Part shown: piece after piece, positions 48,742-57,743 of the stretch | Layout: each line of letters starts with the position of its first letter | How positions within the stretch are numbered: the first letter of the stretch is position 1 | NCBI GenBank assembly: GCA_020558355.1 | Contig: JAJCKG010000011.1 | Span: forward strand, 1 to 64,000 | Length of the DNA stretch: 64,000 nucleotides | Direction: 5' to 3' | Source: a bacterium 210820-DFI.6.37 | GTDB lineage: Bacteria; Bacillota; Clostridia; Peptostreptococcales; Anaerovoracaceae | Program-made: the position numbers and the translations under genes | The notes under the pieces: generated by a model | Database searches by the model: none | What the model was told of the DNA's origin: nothing | Seen by the model: the letters and a program-made list of their open reading frames with translations, nothing else

Positions 48742-50513
48742 GATTGTACCTCCTTTGCCACTTTCCACTGCACAGAAGCCTGATAATCCTTCCACATCCG
48801 TGAGAAGAGACCGTTCTTTTCAATCAGCTCTCCGCTGGTTCCCTGCTCTGCCAGCCTGCCTTCTTCCAGTACATAAATACAGTCCGCGTTCGTGACGGTG
48901 GAAAGCCGGTGCGCAATCATGATTACGGTCTTTCCCCGGGAGGCCTGTGAAAACGCCTGCTGCACCCGCGCCTCATTATCGGGATCAGCGAAGGCTGTAG
49001 CTTCGTCTAAAATCAGGATCGGCGCGTCTTTCAACAGGACCCGGGCGATGGCGATACGCTGCTGCTCCCCGCCGGACAGATAGATCCCCTTCGTTCCGAT
49101 CACGGTGTCGATGCCATGGGGCAGTTTTTCAATAATATCCCCGCACTGGGCCTGCTTCAGAGCTTCCATAACTTCTTCCCGGCTCGCGCCCGGCTTTCCC
49201 AGCCTGACATTTTCCAGGACGGAGGCTTTAATAAGCCTGCTGTTTTGGAATACAAAGGATACCGTCTCCATCAGCTGATGCCGGTGGATGTCTTTTACAT
49301 CTACGCCGCCGATCCGTACCCGCCCCTTCTGCGGGTCAAAGAATCTGGAAATAATGTTGGCAAGGGTTGTCTTTCCGCCGCCTGACGGTCCTACAAAGGC
49401 GACAGTCTGTCCCGCTTTTATCTCCAGAGAAATATCTTCCAGCGCGTTCTTTTCACCGTCATAGCTGTAGGTAACGTTTTCAATGGTAATGGAGCTGTCC
49501 TCAGGTTTTTTCAGCGTCCTTCCCTGAGGCAGCGGGCGCAGCCGCAGCACGCTGTCCATACGGGCCATGGCGTCATCTACAATCATAATATTTTCGCTCT
49601 GCATCATAATCTTGGTCAGAGTAAGGGAGATGACCGGAGTGATAATGATGTAGAAAATCAGGTTCAGCAGAAACTCCTGGGTTACGCCGTCCGCTGTAAC
49701 AATTAGGGCAGCGGCGATAAGAAACGCGAACACACTGTTTATGGCTGTGGTATAAAACATCATAGGCAGGCGCAGGTCCTTTGTGTAAGCGATGGCCCAG
49801 GTACTGTAACGGTCGATGGAGTCCTTAAACCGTTTGAAGGAAAAGACGGTCTGACCAAAGGTCTTAACTACCGGGATTCCCCGTACATACTCCACCGCCT
49901 CGTTGGACATATCATCCAGAGCGTCCTGATACTCTTTCATCTTCTGGCGCATTTTGGCCCCGGTCATGCTCATCATGATGAGAAAGCCAAGTGCTACAGG
50001 AACCAGACTGAGGAGCCCCAGCCGCCAGTCAAAGGCCAGCAGCAGCACCAGAAGGCCGACAGGCGTCGCGATGGCCGCATACCGGTCCGGCAGCTGGTGG
50101 GCAAGGAAGGTCTCTGTAGCAGCGCTGGATTCATTGATGATTTTCCGCAGCTTTCCGCTTCCAAAATCCTCTGCGAAGCCCAGAGGAAGACTTACGATAT
50201 GATGGGTCATTTCTTTTCGCAGATTTGCCTGGACCCGGAAAGCGGCCAGATGCGAGCACATGAGACCTCCGATGTAAATCAGCATAGACAAAACAGCAAA
50301 CAGTACGGCCATCCATCCGTTATGGGTAAGGTCCCGCGCCTGGGAAAAGTCCGGCATGACCTCTAAAACTTCTTTTACAATTTTCCACAAATACCAGAAT
50401 GGCACCAGCGCAATCAACGCGCTTAACGCGGAAAGGATCCAGGAGGAATAGGTCAGATACCGGTAAGTTCCGGCATATTCCATGAGCCTGGACAAGTTAG
50501 ATTTCTTTTTCAA
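48738..50513 (-). CDS. ABC exporter half-transporter (permease-ATPase fusion), first subunit
   Basis: 591 residues with six membrane segments and an ATPase: VGPSGGGKTTLANI (Walker A), LSGGEQQRIAIARVL (signature), ILILDEATAFAD (Walker B, with D-loop AFAD rather than SALD) and IAHRLS (switch His). The altered D-loop suggests asymmetric ATP sites in the heterodimer. AAAGGAGG precedes ATG 50513. Confidence 0.92.
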   Translation of the reverse strand: MKKKSNLSRLMEYAGTYRYLTYSSWILSALSALIALVPFWYLWKIVKEVLEVMPDFSQARDLTHNGWMAVLFAVLSMLIYIGGLMCSHLAAFRVQANLRKEMTHHIVSLPLGFAEDFGSGKLRKIINESSAATETFLAHQLPDRYAAIATPVGLLVLLLAFDWRLGLLSLVPVALGFLIMMSMTGAKMRQKMKEYQDALDDMSNEAVEYVRGIPVVKTFGQTVFSFKRFKDSIDRYSTWAIAYTKDLRLPMMFYTTAINSVFAFLIAAALIVTADGVTQEFLLNLIFYIIITPVISLTLTKIMMQSENIMIVDDAMARMDSVLRLRPLPQGRTLKKPEDSSITIENVTYSYDGEKNALEDISLEIKAGQTVAFVGPSGGGKTTLANIISRFFDPQKGRVRIGGVDVKDIHRHQLMETVSFVFQNSRLIKASVLENVRLGKPGASREEVMEALKQAQCGDIIEKLPHGIDTVIGTKGIYLSGGEQQRIAIARVLLKDAPILILDEATAFADPDNEARVQQAFSQASRGKTVIMIAHRLSTVTNADCIYVLEEGRLAEQGTSGELIEKNGLFSRMWKDYQASVQWKVAKEVQS

Positions 50514-50563
50514 ATTGATACCTCCTTTAATTCACACTTATAGCCGGGCATTGCGGCCCCGCT

Positions 50564-50585
50564 TTGGTTAGTTTTTGCTAACCAA
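50564..50585. repeat. Intercistronic inverted repeat TTGGTTAG/CTAACCAA
   Basis: A perfect 8-bp inverted repeat with a 6-nt loop in the gap between the TetR stop and the exporter start. It may be a processing hairpin or a second operator. Confidence 0.6.
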
Positions 50586-50605
50586 CGGGCAAAAAGGACG
50601 GGGCG

Positions 50606-51223
50606 TTAAAGCCCCATGATTTTCATCCAGCCCGCCGTCTGAAAATCTTTTAAATCTTTGACATATTCTTTTGCCTGCTCTCTCGGCATGTCGTGTATGA
50701 CCATTTCAAAGAAAGCCGCAAACATACCGCTGATCAGGATATGTTCCAGCCACGGATCCACGGAACGAATGGCTTTTCCGGCCTTCTCCATAACAGAAAT
50801 AAAGTCGTGGGTGGCCTCTGTCTCGACTTCTACCAGCTCATGGATGAAGTTTTCAAACCGGGTTCCTTTGGAACATTGGATTACCAGTTTGAACGCGTCA
50901 AAATGGTCATAAATGTAATCTGTAATCCGCAGCATCCACTGGCCGGAAATTTCTCCGACTCCGTCTCGCTGCTCCTTGGGAGACAGTTCTTTAAAAGCAT
51001 ACTGCACTTTTTTGAATTCCGCCGTAAAGTAGTCCGCCGGACCTCCCGCCAGCGCGTCAAAAAGCGCTTCCTTGCTCTTGTAATACCCGTAGAAAGCACC
51101 TGTCGTAACCCCCGCGTTTTTTACAATGTTTCGCAAAGACGCCGCCTGAAAGCCTTTTGCGAGAAACTCTTCCAATGCCGCCTTGTGGATACGCTCTAAA
51201 GTATTTGATTCTGGTGTATTCAT
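50606..51223 (-). CDS. TetR-family repressor of the ABC exporter
   Basis: 205 residues. The HTH (about 10-55) has SLRNIVKNAGVTTGAFYGYYKSKEAL (given in part); the remaining helices form the ligand domain. It begins right after a 36-bp palindrome that overlaps the promoter -10, so it represses itself and the two exporter genes downstream. Confidence 0.92.
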   Translation of the reverse strand: MNTPESNTLERIHKAALEEFLAKGFQAASLRNIVKNAGVTTGAFYGYYKSKEALFDALAGGPADYFTAEFKKVQYAFKELSPKEQRDGVGEISGQWMLRITDYIYDHFDAFKLVIQCSKGTRFENFIHELVEVETEATHDFISVMEKAGKAIRSVDPWLEHILISGMFAAFFEMVIHDMPREQAKEYVKDLKDFQTAGWMKIMGL

Positions 51224-51231
51224 TTAACCGC

Positions 51232-51267
51232 TCCTTGTAACAATGTTATATAACACTGTTACAAGGA
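51232..51267. promoter_or_regulatory. TetR operator palindrome
   Basis: The 36-bp sequence from TCCTTGTAACA to TGTTACAAGGA around TGTTATATAACA pairs at 17 of 18 positions. It begins 9 bp upstream of the TetR start codon and overlaps the -10. Confidence 0.9.
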
Positions 51268-51292
51268 TACCTCTTATTTTTCCTTTTGTCAA
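51264..51292 (-). promoter_or_regulatory. Promoter of the TetR-ABC exporter operon
   Basis: TTGACA (51287-51292), a 17-nt spacer and TATCCT (51264-51269) on the minus strand. The operator begins within the -10. Confidence 0.8.
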
Positions 51293-51312
51293 GTCAGATC
51301 CTGAAAATAATT

Positions 51313-51443
51313 GGAATAAAAAGGAGCCTTTCGGCTCCTTTCTCTATACAATACACAACACACGGGCAACCGCCGGTTATTGTCTTAACTGTCTTACGCG
51401 ACTGGGCATACCAGCTCCGGATATTCTCTACTTTAAATTGCCC
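51313..51443 (-). ncRNA. Candidate structured non-coding RNA with terminator
   Basis: On the minus strand a terminator GGAGCC-GAAA-GGCTCC plus TTTTTATT (51313-51341) ends a stretch with no protein gene. Upstream, GGGCAA (51438-51443) and TTGCCC (51364-51369) close an 80-nt segment with an internal CTGG-TATGC-CCAG hairpin and a doubled TGTCTTA (plus-strand sense). TTGCGT (51467-51472) and TATAGA (51444-51449), spaced 17 nt, could be its promoter. I do not recognise the class. The rest of 51450-51574 is A/T-rich and gene-free. Confidence 0.5.
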
Positions 51444-51574
51444 TCTATATAATAAGACGCAAAAAAACGCAAAATGTAACAAAAAAAGCGAAAAAATTTT
51501 AAAAAAAATTTCAGCTTTGTGTCTTACTGAATTTTACCACGATTTAAAATCGGCCTGTCACAGATACTATTTGT

Positions 51575-51955
51575 ATGAGCATTTTTATTTTCGCAATCGG
51601 CGCTCTCGGCTACGGCGGACTTGAAATCCTGTTTCGGGGATATACCCACTGGACCATGATGCTGACCGGAGGAGCCTGCCTGCTGACCTTATATTATCTG
51701 GATCAGCAATTTAATAAGGCTCCTCTGCTGCTGAAAGCCGCGGGAGGAGCCATTATCATCACCATATATGAATTTGCTGTAGGACTGATTGTAAATCTGT
51801 GGTACGGATGGCATGTATGGGACTATTCTCTGCTGCCCGGAAATCTCCTGGGGCAGGTTTGTCCGCTGTTTACCGCCATCTGGTTTTTTCTCTGTCTTGG
51901 CCTGTCACTTGTTTCCAAGGGACTGTGCGGCAGGATCCACCACTCTCAGCCTTAA
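51575..51955 (+). CDS. CmpB-like putative permease/membrane protein
   Basis: 126 residues with about four hydrophobic segments. The pattern GALGYGGLEILFRGYTHWTM and EFAVGLIVNLWYGWHVWDYS matches the 'putative ABC transporter permease' (CmpB/DUF1113-like) family of Clostridia, whose function is unknown. No ribosome site is seen before ATG 51575, and a GATACT just upstream suggests a leaderless or near-leaderless mRNA. It converges with the symporter gene. Confidence 0.7.
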   Translation: MSIFIFAIGALGYGGLEILFRGYTHWTMMLTGGACLLTLYYLDQQFNKAPLLLKAAGGAIIITIYEFAVGLIVNLWYGWHVWDYSLLPGNLLGQVCPLFTAIWFFLCLGLSLVSKGLCGRIHHSQP

Positions 51956-51959
51956 AAAA

Positions 51960-53390
51960 TTATTTCCAGAAATCGGTGTCCTGTTTAAGTCCGATATCCT
52001 TTGCGATAAAGTGAGGGTCTTTTCCCTCTTTGCGCTGTTTCGTGTAGTCGTTGAGACACTTGACCGCGGTACCGCCCAGAATCACGATAGAAGGAACGTT
52101 TACCACAACCATCAGGCCCTGCAGCATATCCGCCATATCCCATACAAAGCCCGCGCTCGCAATCGCTCCGACAAATACCAGAACCGTTGCCAGCAGTCTG
52201 AAAATCAGCAGTTCGCCTCTGCTTGGCGCTCTCTTAATAATAAATTCCAGGCAGCCTTCGCAGTAGGAATAGTTCCCGATCAGAGTTGTGAACGCAAACA
52301 GACACATTGCCACAGTCAGGAAGACCGGTCCGAAGCCGCCCAGTGTAGCCGCCATAGAGGTCTGAACATATCCAGCGGCGTCAGCAGCTCCATCTTTTAC
52401 GAACTGCGCCGGATCCGTCATAGTGCTCAGACACATAAACGCTGTTGCTGTACAGATCAGCAGTGTATCCAGGAATACGGAAAGCATCTGAACCAGACCC
52501 TGCTTTGCCGGGTGGGAAACATCCGCCTTTGCCGCCGCGTTAGGAGCGGAACCCATACCAGCTTCATTGGAATACAGGCCTCTCTTGATACCCCACATAA
52601 TGCAGGATCCGGCAAAGCCGCCGAAAATGGCGTGGAAGTCAAACGCGCTCTTAAAGATCCACACGATCATAGCCGGAATATTGGTGATATTCAAAACCAG
52701 GACGATCAGAGAAACCGCTACATAAATAACACCCATAACCGGCACCATTACGCCAGTAACCTTGATCAGTCTCTTTGCTCCGCCGATTACGATAATACCG
52801 AACAGAATGGCTAAAATGACGCCGATCAGCTTCGGAGTCACACCTTCATCGTAAAAGCTGAATACTTCAAAGGTGGACTGCAGGTTGTACGCCGCCAGCA
52901 TATTGTAGCCTACCGCGTAAACCAGAATGACCAGTACTGAGAAAATAACTCCCAGCCATCTCTGCTTCAGCGCGTTCTGCATATAGAACGCGGGACCGCC
53001 ATAGCTGGAGCCGTCCTTGTCCCGTTTCTTATAAATCTGGGCCAGCGTAGACTCGATGAAAGCTGTGGCGCCTCCTACAATGGCTGTGATCCACATCCAG
53101 AAGATAGCTCCGGCGCCTCCCAGACAAATAGCTGTCGCTACACCGATGATATTACCGGTGCCGACCCGGGACGCTGTGGAAACCATCAGCGCACCGAAGG
53201 ATGAAATCCCGTTTTCATCAGAAGGCTTTTCCGAAATGACCTTGAAGGATTCTTTGAACAGGCGAACCTGTATGAATTTGCAGCGGAAGGTAAAATACAA
53301 ACCGCCGACCACCAGAAAAAGCGGTACAAACCATGGCTGGTACAGAATATTGCTGACCGCCAGGATTCCCGAATGAATTACGTCAAACAT
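51960..53390 (-). CDS. AGCS-family sodium:alanine/glycine symporter
   Basis: 476 residues with about eleven membrane segments. Signature regions: SRVGTGNIIGVATAICLGGAGAIFWMW (given in part, Na+/substrate site), SSYGGPAFYMQ, GIKRGLYSNEAGMGSAPNAA and GNYSYCEGCLEF. It imports alanine or glycine with Na+. AGGAGG precedes ATG 53390. Monocistronic. Confidence 0.93.
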   Translation of the reverse strand: MFDVIHSGILAVSNILYQPWFVPLFLVVGGLYFTFRCKFIQVRLFKESFKVISEKPSDENGISSFGALMVSTASRVGTGNIIGVATAICLGGAGAIFWMWITAIVGGATAFIESTLAQIYKKRDKDGSSYGGPAFYMQNALKQRWLGVIFSVLVILVYAVGYNMLAAYNLQSTFEVFSFYDEGVTPKLIGVILAILFGIIVIGGAKRLIKVTGVMVPVMGVIYVAVSLIVLVLNITNIPAMIVWIFKSAFDFHAIFGGFAGSCIMWGIKRGLYSNEAGMGSAPNAAAKADVSHPAKQGLVQMLSVFLDTLLICTATAFMCLSTMTDPAQFVKDGAADAAGYVQTSMAATLGGFGPVFLTVAMCLFAFTTLIGNYSYCEGCLEFIIKRAPSRGELLIFRLLATVLVFVGAIASAGFVWDMADMLQGLMVVVNVPSIVILGGTAVKCLNDYTKQRKEGKDPHFIAKDIGLKQDTDFWK

Positions 53391-53432
53391 AAATTCCTCC
53401 TAAAAACAAAGTACAAATAATACATATTACTG

Positions 53433-53497
53433 CATGACCTCTTCCCCATTGAAGAGTCAGGCATGATTATTATATCAAAATTTGTCTATTTATACAA
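53433..53497 (-). promoter_or_regulatory. Promoter and leader hairpin of the AGCS symporter
   Basis: TTGTAT (53492-53497), a 17-nt spacer and TATAAT (53469-53474) on the minus strand. The leader begins with a bulged hairpin CATGCCTGACTCTTC/GAAGAGGTCATG (about 53433-53465). The opposite side (53498-53658) carries only a weak TTGTCC-N16-TATTCT for the next gene. Confidence 0.7.
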
Positions 53498-53658
53498 TTA
53501 CATTTTGGACAGGGGAAAATTTCCATAAACGCCCAAAAATCCTCTTTAATAACGCCCGCTTTTCTTTTATAATTACTACATGGACCCAGCCGGATCCACG
53601 CGTTGATTTATTTGTCCGATCTACATAACCAAGTATTCTCATTATAAGGAGTAAATTT

Positions 53659-55221
53659 ATGTCAAATTTTGATTTTAAAAAACTGCAAAACGGAAGCGAC
53701 ATCCGCGGCATCGCCATTACCGGCGTTCCCGGAGAGCTTCCCAATCTTACTGAAACCGAGGCCCAGCGGCTTGGAATGGGCTACATCGTCTGGCTCAGCC
53801 GTAAAACCGGAAAGGCACCGGAGACCCTGACAGTTTCCGTAGGATACGACCCCCGACTTTCCGGAAGGAACCTGAAAAACGGGCTTTTCATGGGAATGGG
53901 ACCTTATGGGGCGAAGCTTTTTGACTGCGGACTCGCTTCCACTCCAGCCATGTTCATGTCTACGGTCTTTCCGGAGTATAACTGCGATGGAGCGGTTATG
54001 ATTACGGCAAGCCACCTGCCCTACAATCGCAGCGGCTTTAAGTTCTTCGACAAAGAAGGAGGCCTTAACAAAAGCGATATCGCTCAGATCATTGCCCTGG
54101 CCGAGTCAGACGAAAAGCTGGCGGAATTCGGCGCTCCCGCCTTTACGGACCGGCAGATCCTGATCCTTGGCAAGAAAAGCTATCCTTCCCAGGAAATTGA
54201 TCTGATGGGAACCTACTGCGCCCACCTGCGCCAGCTGATCCAGAAGGGTGTAAACCACCCCGACAACTACGAAAAACCGCTTACCGGCCTGAAAATCGTT
54301 GTAGACGCGGGGAACGGAAGCGGCGGCTTTTACGCCCGGAAGGTGCTGGGGCCTCTCGGCGCGGATATCAGCAGCAGTCAGTTCCTTGCGCCAGACGGCT
54401 ATTTTCCAAACCACGCCCCGAACCCAGAGGATCGGGAAGCCATGCAGTCTGTCGCGCTGCAGACACTCAGTACGGGGGCTGACCTGGGTCTGATCTTTGA
54501 TACGGATGTGGACCGCTCCGCGGCAGTAGACCACCGGGGCCGGGAAATCGCAAGGAACGGAATCGTCGCACTGGCCGCCGCTTTGGTTGCTGATGAGCAT
54601 CCGGGAAGCACCGTTGTTACGGACAGCATTACCAGCGACCAGCTAACTGTATTTCTGGAAGAAAAGCTTGGATTAAAGCATCTTCGTTACAAGCGGGGAT
54701 ATAAAAATGTGATCAATAAAGCGCTGGAGTTAAACGCGGGAGGCGTGGACTGTCAGTTAGCCATTGAGACTTCCGGCCACGCGGCTTTAAAAGAAAATTA
54801 TTTCCTCGATGACGGAGCGTATCTCGCCACAAAAATTGTCATTAAAACCGCTTTGCTGCATATGGAGGGAAAAACACTGGACAGCCTGATCGAAGATCTG
54901 GAGCATCCCGCGCAGGCGGTAGAGGCTCGTATTCCAATCAAAGCGGCTGACTTCGGCGGCTATGGGGATCAGATTTTGTCCGATCTTAAAGCCTTTGCGG
55001 AAAAACAGCCGGAAATGACCGTAGTGTCGCCCAACTATGAAGGGGTCCGCGTCGCCTTTGAGGATGGATGGTGTCTTTTGAGAAAATCTCTCCACGATCC
55101 GATTCTCCCTTTGAATATCGAATCGGTCCGGGATGGCGGATGCGGGAAAATACGGGATAAAATGAAAGCGTTTCTTTCGTCTTATGAGGATCTGGAGCTG
55201 TCCGCTCTGGATCGTATTTAG
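53659..55221 (+). CDS. Phosphomannomutase/phosphoglucomutase family protein
   Basis: 520 residues. Alpha-D-phosphohexomutase: phosphoserine S118 in TASHLPYNRSG, Mg2+ loop DTDVDRSA (about 275), sugar-binding ETSGHAALKENYFLDDGAY (about 370) and a C-terminal phosphate-binding domain. Longer than the usual 460 because of an N-terminal extension (NGSDIRGIAITG). Interconverts sugar 1- and 6-phosphates for surface polymers. AAGGAG precedes ATG 53659. Confidence 0.88.
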   Translation: MSNFDFKKLQNGSDIRGIAITGVPGELPNLTETEAQRLGMGYIVWLSRKTGKAPETLTVSVGYDPRLSGRNLKNGLFMGMGPYGAKLFDCGLASTPAMFMSTVFPEYNCDGAVMITASHLPYNRSGFKFFDKEGGLNKSDIAQIIALAESDEKLAEFGAPAFTDRQILILGKKSYPSQEIDLMGTYCAHLRQLIQKGVNHPDNYEKPLTGLKIVVDAGNGSGGFYARKVLGPLGADISSSQFLAPDGYFPNHAPNPEDREAMQSVALQTLSTGADLGLIFDTDVDRSAAVDHRGREIARNGIVALAAALVADEHPGSTVVTDSITSDQLTVFLEEKLGLKHLRYKRGYKNVINKALELNAGGVDCQLAIETSGHAALKENYFLDDGAYLATKIVIKTALLHMEGKTLDSLIEDLEHPAQAVEARIPIKAADFGGYGDQILSDLKAFAEKQPEMTVVSPNYEGVRVAFEDGWCLLRKSLHDPILPLNIESVRDGGCGKIRDKMKAFLSSYEDLELSALDRI

Positions 55222-55232
55222 GGAGTGATCTT

Positions 55233-55901
55233 ATGTTACCTTTTGTCACCTGCGGACAAATGAAAATACTGGAAAAGCGGGCCGACGAGTCCGGCCTTTC
55301 CTATTATCAGATGATGGAGAATGCCGGAACGAAAGCGGCAGAGCTTCTTATGGGCCGATACCCCGCCGCAATTGCCGAAGCAAAGATCGCGGTTTTCTGC
55401 GGGAAAGGAAATAACGGCGGTGACGGTTTCGTAGCAGCCCGAAAGCTGGCGGAAGCCGGCGCAGAGGTGCTGGTGATTCTGGTGGACGGCCCTCCTGTTA
55501 CAGAGGACGCCGTCACAAACTTCGGTCTGATACAGGACAACCTTCCTGTTCTCGATATGAAGGAAGAGGATTCCCCGTTTATGGGACTGGACGATCTGGA
55601 CATCATTGTAGACGCCATTTACGGTACCGGCTTTCACGGGCAGCTTCGGCCCAACGCACTGAAGGCAGCGGCTTTTATCAACCATATGGGAGAAAATGCT
55701 CTGATCTTTGCGCTGGACATACCTTCCGGCCTGGGCGGCGACGCTCTGAAGGAATCACAGATCGACACAAACGCGGTAAAAGCCCATTGCACGGTAACTT
55801 TCCACAATAAAAAACCAGTCCACCTGCAGGCCTTTGCTAAAAAATACTGCGGCGAAACCCTGATCGCGGATATTGGCATCGATGAGGACGCGCTATGGTA
55901 G
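55233..55901 (+). CDS. nnrE: NAD(P)H-hydrate epimerase
   Basis: 222 residues, YjeF N-terminal (Rossmann-like) fold only. Motifs: FCGKGNNGGDGFVAAR (substrate loop), VDAIYGTGFHG and ALDIPSGLGGD. It epimerises hydrated NAD(P)H for repair. Many bacteria fuse it with the NnrD dehydratase; here the dehydratase domain is absent. It starts 11 nt after the mutase gene. Confidence 0.92.
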   Translation: MLPFVTCGQMKILEKRADESGLSYYQMMENAGTKAAELLMGRYPAAIAEAKIAVFCGKGNNGGDGFVAARKLAEAGAEVLVILVDGPPVTEDAVTNFGLIQDNLPVLDMKEEDSPFMGLDDLDIIVDAIYGTGFHGQLRPNALKAAAFINHMGENALIFALDIPSGLGGDALKESQIDTNAVKAHCTVTFHNKKPVHLQAFAKKYCGETLIADIGIDEDALW

Positions 55902-55910
55902 ATTTCAGAT

Positions 55911-55950
55911 AAAAAGAAGGAGCTTTCCATATAGGAACAGCTCCTTTTTT
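55911..55950. terminator. Bidirectional terminator
   Basis: AAAAAGAAGGAGCT (55911-55924) pairs with AGCTCCTTTTTT (55939-55950), between nnrE and the convergent exonuclease gene. Confidence 0.85.
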
Positions 55951-55978
55951 GCAAGGGGCAGCCGGCTTTTTTTCACTT

Positions 55979-56740
55979 TCAGGCCTCCGTTTCCAGCTCC
56001 AGTACTACGGGGCAGTGGTCGCTTCCCATAATCTCGGTCAAAATCCCCGCGTCCCGCATCCGGTCTTTCAGCTTCTCGGACACGAGAAAATAGTCGATAC
56101 GCCATCCGGCATTGTTCTTGCGGGCGTTAAACCGGTAACTCCACCAGGAGTAAACTCCCGTTATATCCGGATAGAAATAGCGGTAGCTGTCGATGAATCC
56201 GGCTTCCTGCAAAGCTGTCATTTTTTCTCTTTCCTCTGGTGTAAAGCCTGCGTTTTTCATATTGGTCTTGGGATTTTTTAAATCGATCTCTTTATGGGCC
56301 ACATTCATATCACCGCAGATGATCACAGGCTTTTTTTCATCCAACGCCTTTACATAGTCCCGGAAATCCTCTTCCCATTCCATGCGGTAGGAAAGCCGCT
56401 TTAACTCATTCTGAGAATTGGGAACATAAACATTTACCAGATAAAAGTGGTCGTATTCAAGGGTAATGACCCTGCCTTCGCTGTCGTGCTTTTCGATCCC
56501 CAGACCATAAGCTGCGGAAATCGGCTCTTTTCGGCTGAAAACGGCTGTCCCGGAATAGCCCTTCTTTTCCGCAGAGCACCAGAACTGATAATAGCCTTCC
56601 GCAGGGATCTCCGCCTGACCTTCCTGCATCTTCGTTTCCTGAACACAGAAAATATCCGCGTCAAGCTCCTTCATAACATCCGCAAAGCCCTTGCCAAGAC
56701 AGGCTCTGATCCCATTTACATTCCATGATACGAGTTTCAT
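55979..56740 (-). CDS. xth: Exodeoxyribonuclease III
   Basis: 253 residues from ATG 56740, giving the canonical start [14 protein letters not shown]; the frame extends further upstream without an RBS. AP endonuclease/3'-exonuclease of the EEP family: FCVQETKMQ (Glu ligand), NVYVPNSQ (Tyr), [12 protein letters not shown] (Asp/Asn) and the C-terminal SDHCPV (Asp-His dyad). All catalytic residues are present. Confidence 0.94.
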   Translation of the reverse strand: MKLVSWNVNGIRACLGKGFADVMKELDADIFCVQETKMQEGQAEIPAEGYYQFWCSAEKKGYSGTAVFSRKEPISAAYGLGIEKHDSEGRVITLEYDHFYLVNVYVPNSQNELKRLSYRMEWEEDFRDYVKALDEKKPVIICGDMNVAHKEIDLKNPKTNMKNAGFTPEEREKMTALQEAGFIDSYRYFYPDITGVYSWWSYRFNARKNNAGWRIDYFLVSEKLKDRMRDAGILTEIMGSDHCPVVLELETEA

Positions 56741-56864
56741 CTCTGCTTCTCCTTCTGATTTTTTCCTTATTATACGATAAAGCGTTCCCGCAGACAAGAC
56801 AGGGCAGTAAAATCAAAAAACAGAAACAAATCCCTTTTTCTGACGCGGCGCCTCGGCTGAAGTC

Positions 56865-56893
56865 TTGAAGCCTTTTGGTTCCTGTGCTATAGT
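56865..56893 (+). promoter_or_regulatory. Promoter of the N-acetyltransferase gene
   Basis: TTGAAG (56865-56870), a 17-nt spacer and TATAGT (56888-56893). It makes an upstream in-frame start at 56865 impossible and fixes the start at 56919. Confidence 0.75.
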
Positions 56894-56918
56894 AACCATA
56901 GATATAAGGAGGCCCTGT

Positions 56919-57734
56919 ATGTCAATTGAAATGGAACGATACAAAAAAATCAACGGCGCGCCCATGTCACAGGAGCAGATAAAAAAGTACCTAAAGCGGA
57001 TTGGCGAAAAAGAGCCTGAAACGCTGGATCTTGCTTATTTGTCCCGTCTGCAGGCGGCTCATATGTCCCGGGTGCCTTTTGAAAATCTGGATATTATGGA
57101 TGGAAAAGCCTTGTCTTTAGACCGGGAATCCCTTTATGAAAAGATCGTAATCCGAAAGCGGGGAGGCGTTTGTTCCGAGCTGAATACGCTATATAACTGG
57201 CTTTTGGAATCTCTGGGGTTTGATGTTGTCAGCTATAACTCCCGCGTTACAGGCGCCGCCGCTCCCATTCAAAGCCGAAGCCACCGGATCATAGGTGTCA
57301 GGTTTGGGAAAGATACATATCTGACCGATGTGGGTTATAATTTTGAACATCACCGGATCCCGCTCCTGCTGAAAGAAGGTTTCGTTCAGGATGACGGGGA
57401 GTGCGGATACCGATTAGAGCGGGACGCTTTTTTCGGCTGGCTCATGTGGCAGTACCGGCCAAAGGAAGGCTGGAGGAAAAAGCTGGGTTTCACAGAAGAG
57501 CCGCAGATCGACCTGGATTTTGTTCCGCCTACCTTTTTTGCTCAGTATCATCCGGATTCCAGAATCAACAAAGCGCTGAAGGTTTCCCTGTATATTGACG
57601 GTCAGTTCCACGCGATACGGCAGGGCCAGTATCTGCTGGAGCATGGCGGTGTGGAGGAACCCATCGAAACCATTCCGTCAAAAGAAAGAGAGGATCAGCT
57701 GCTGCGGGAGGTCTTCGGACTTTCCCGCGGATAA
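56919..57734 (+). CDS. Arylamine N-acetyltransferase
   Basis: 271 residues from ATG 56919 (GGAGG 6 nt upstream). The catalytic triad is visible: C85 in RGGVCSELN, H122 in SRSHRIIGV and D137 in YLTDVGYN. It transfers acetyl (or another acyl) from CoA to arylamines or hydrazines. The third domain is present. Stands alone between convergent and divergent genes. Confidence 0.9.
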   Translation: MSIEMERYKKINGAPMSQEQIKKYLKRIGEKEPETLDLAYLSRLQAAHMSRVPFENLDIMDGKALSLDRESLYEKIVIRKRGGVCSELNTLYNWLLESLGFDVVSYNSRVTGAAAPIQSRSHRIIGVRFGKDTYLTDVGYNFEHHRIPLLLKEGFVQDDGECGYRLERDAFFGWLMWQYRPKEGWRKKLGFTEEPQIDLDFVPPTFFAQYHPDSRINKALKVSLYIDGQFHAIRQGQYLLEHGGVEEPIETIPSKEREDQLLREVFGLSRG

Positions 57735-57743
57735 CTCGCAGGC

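Noticed and set aside
53490..53744. 84-codon minus-strand frame over the phosphohexomutase start
   Set aside because: Overlaps the real gene start and the symporter promoter; no ribosome site or family pattern.
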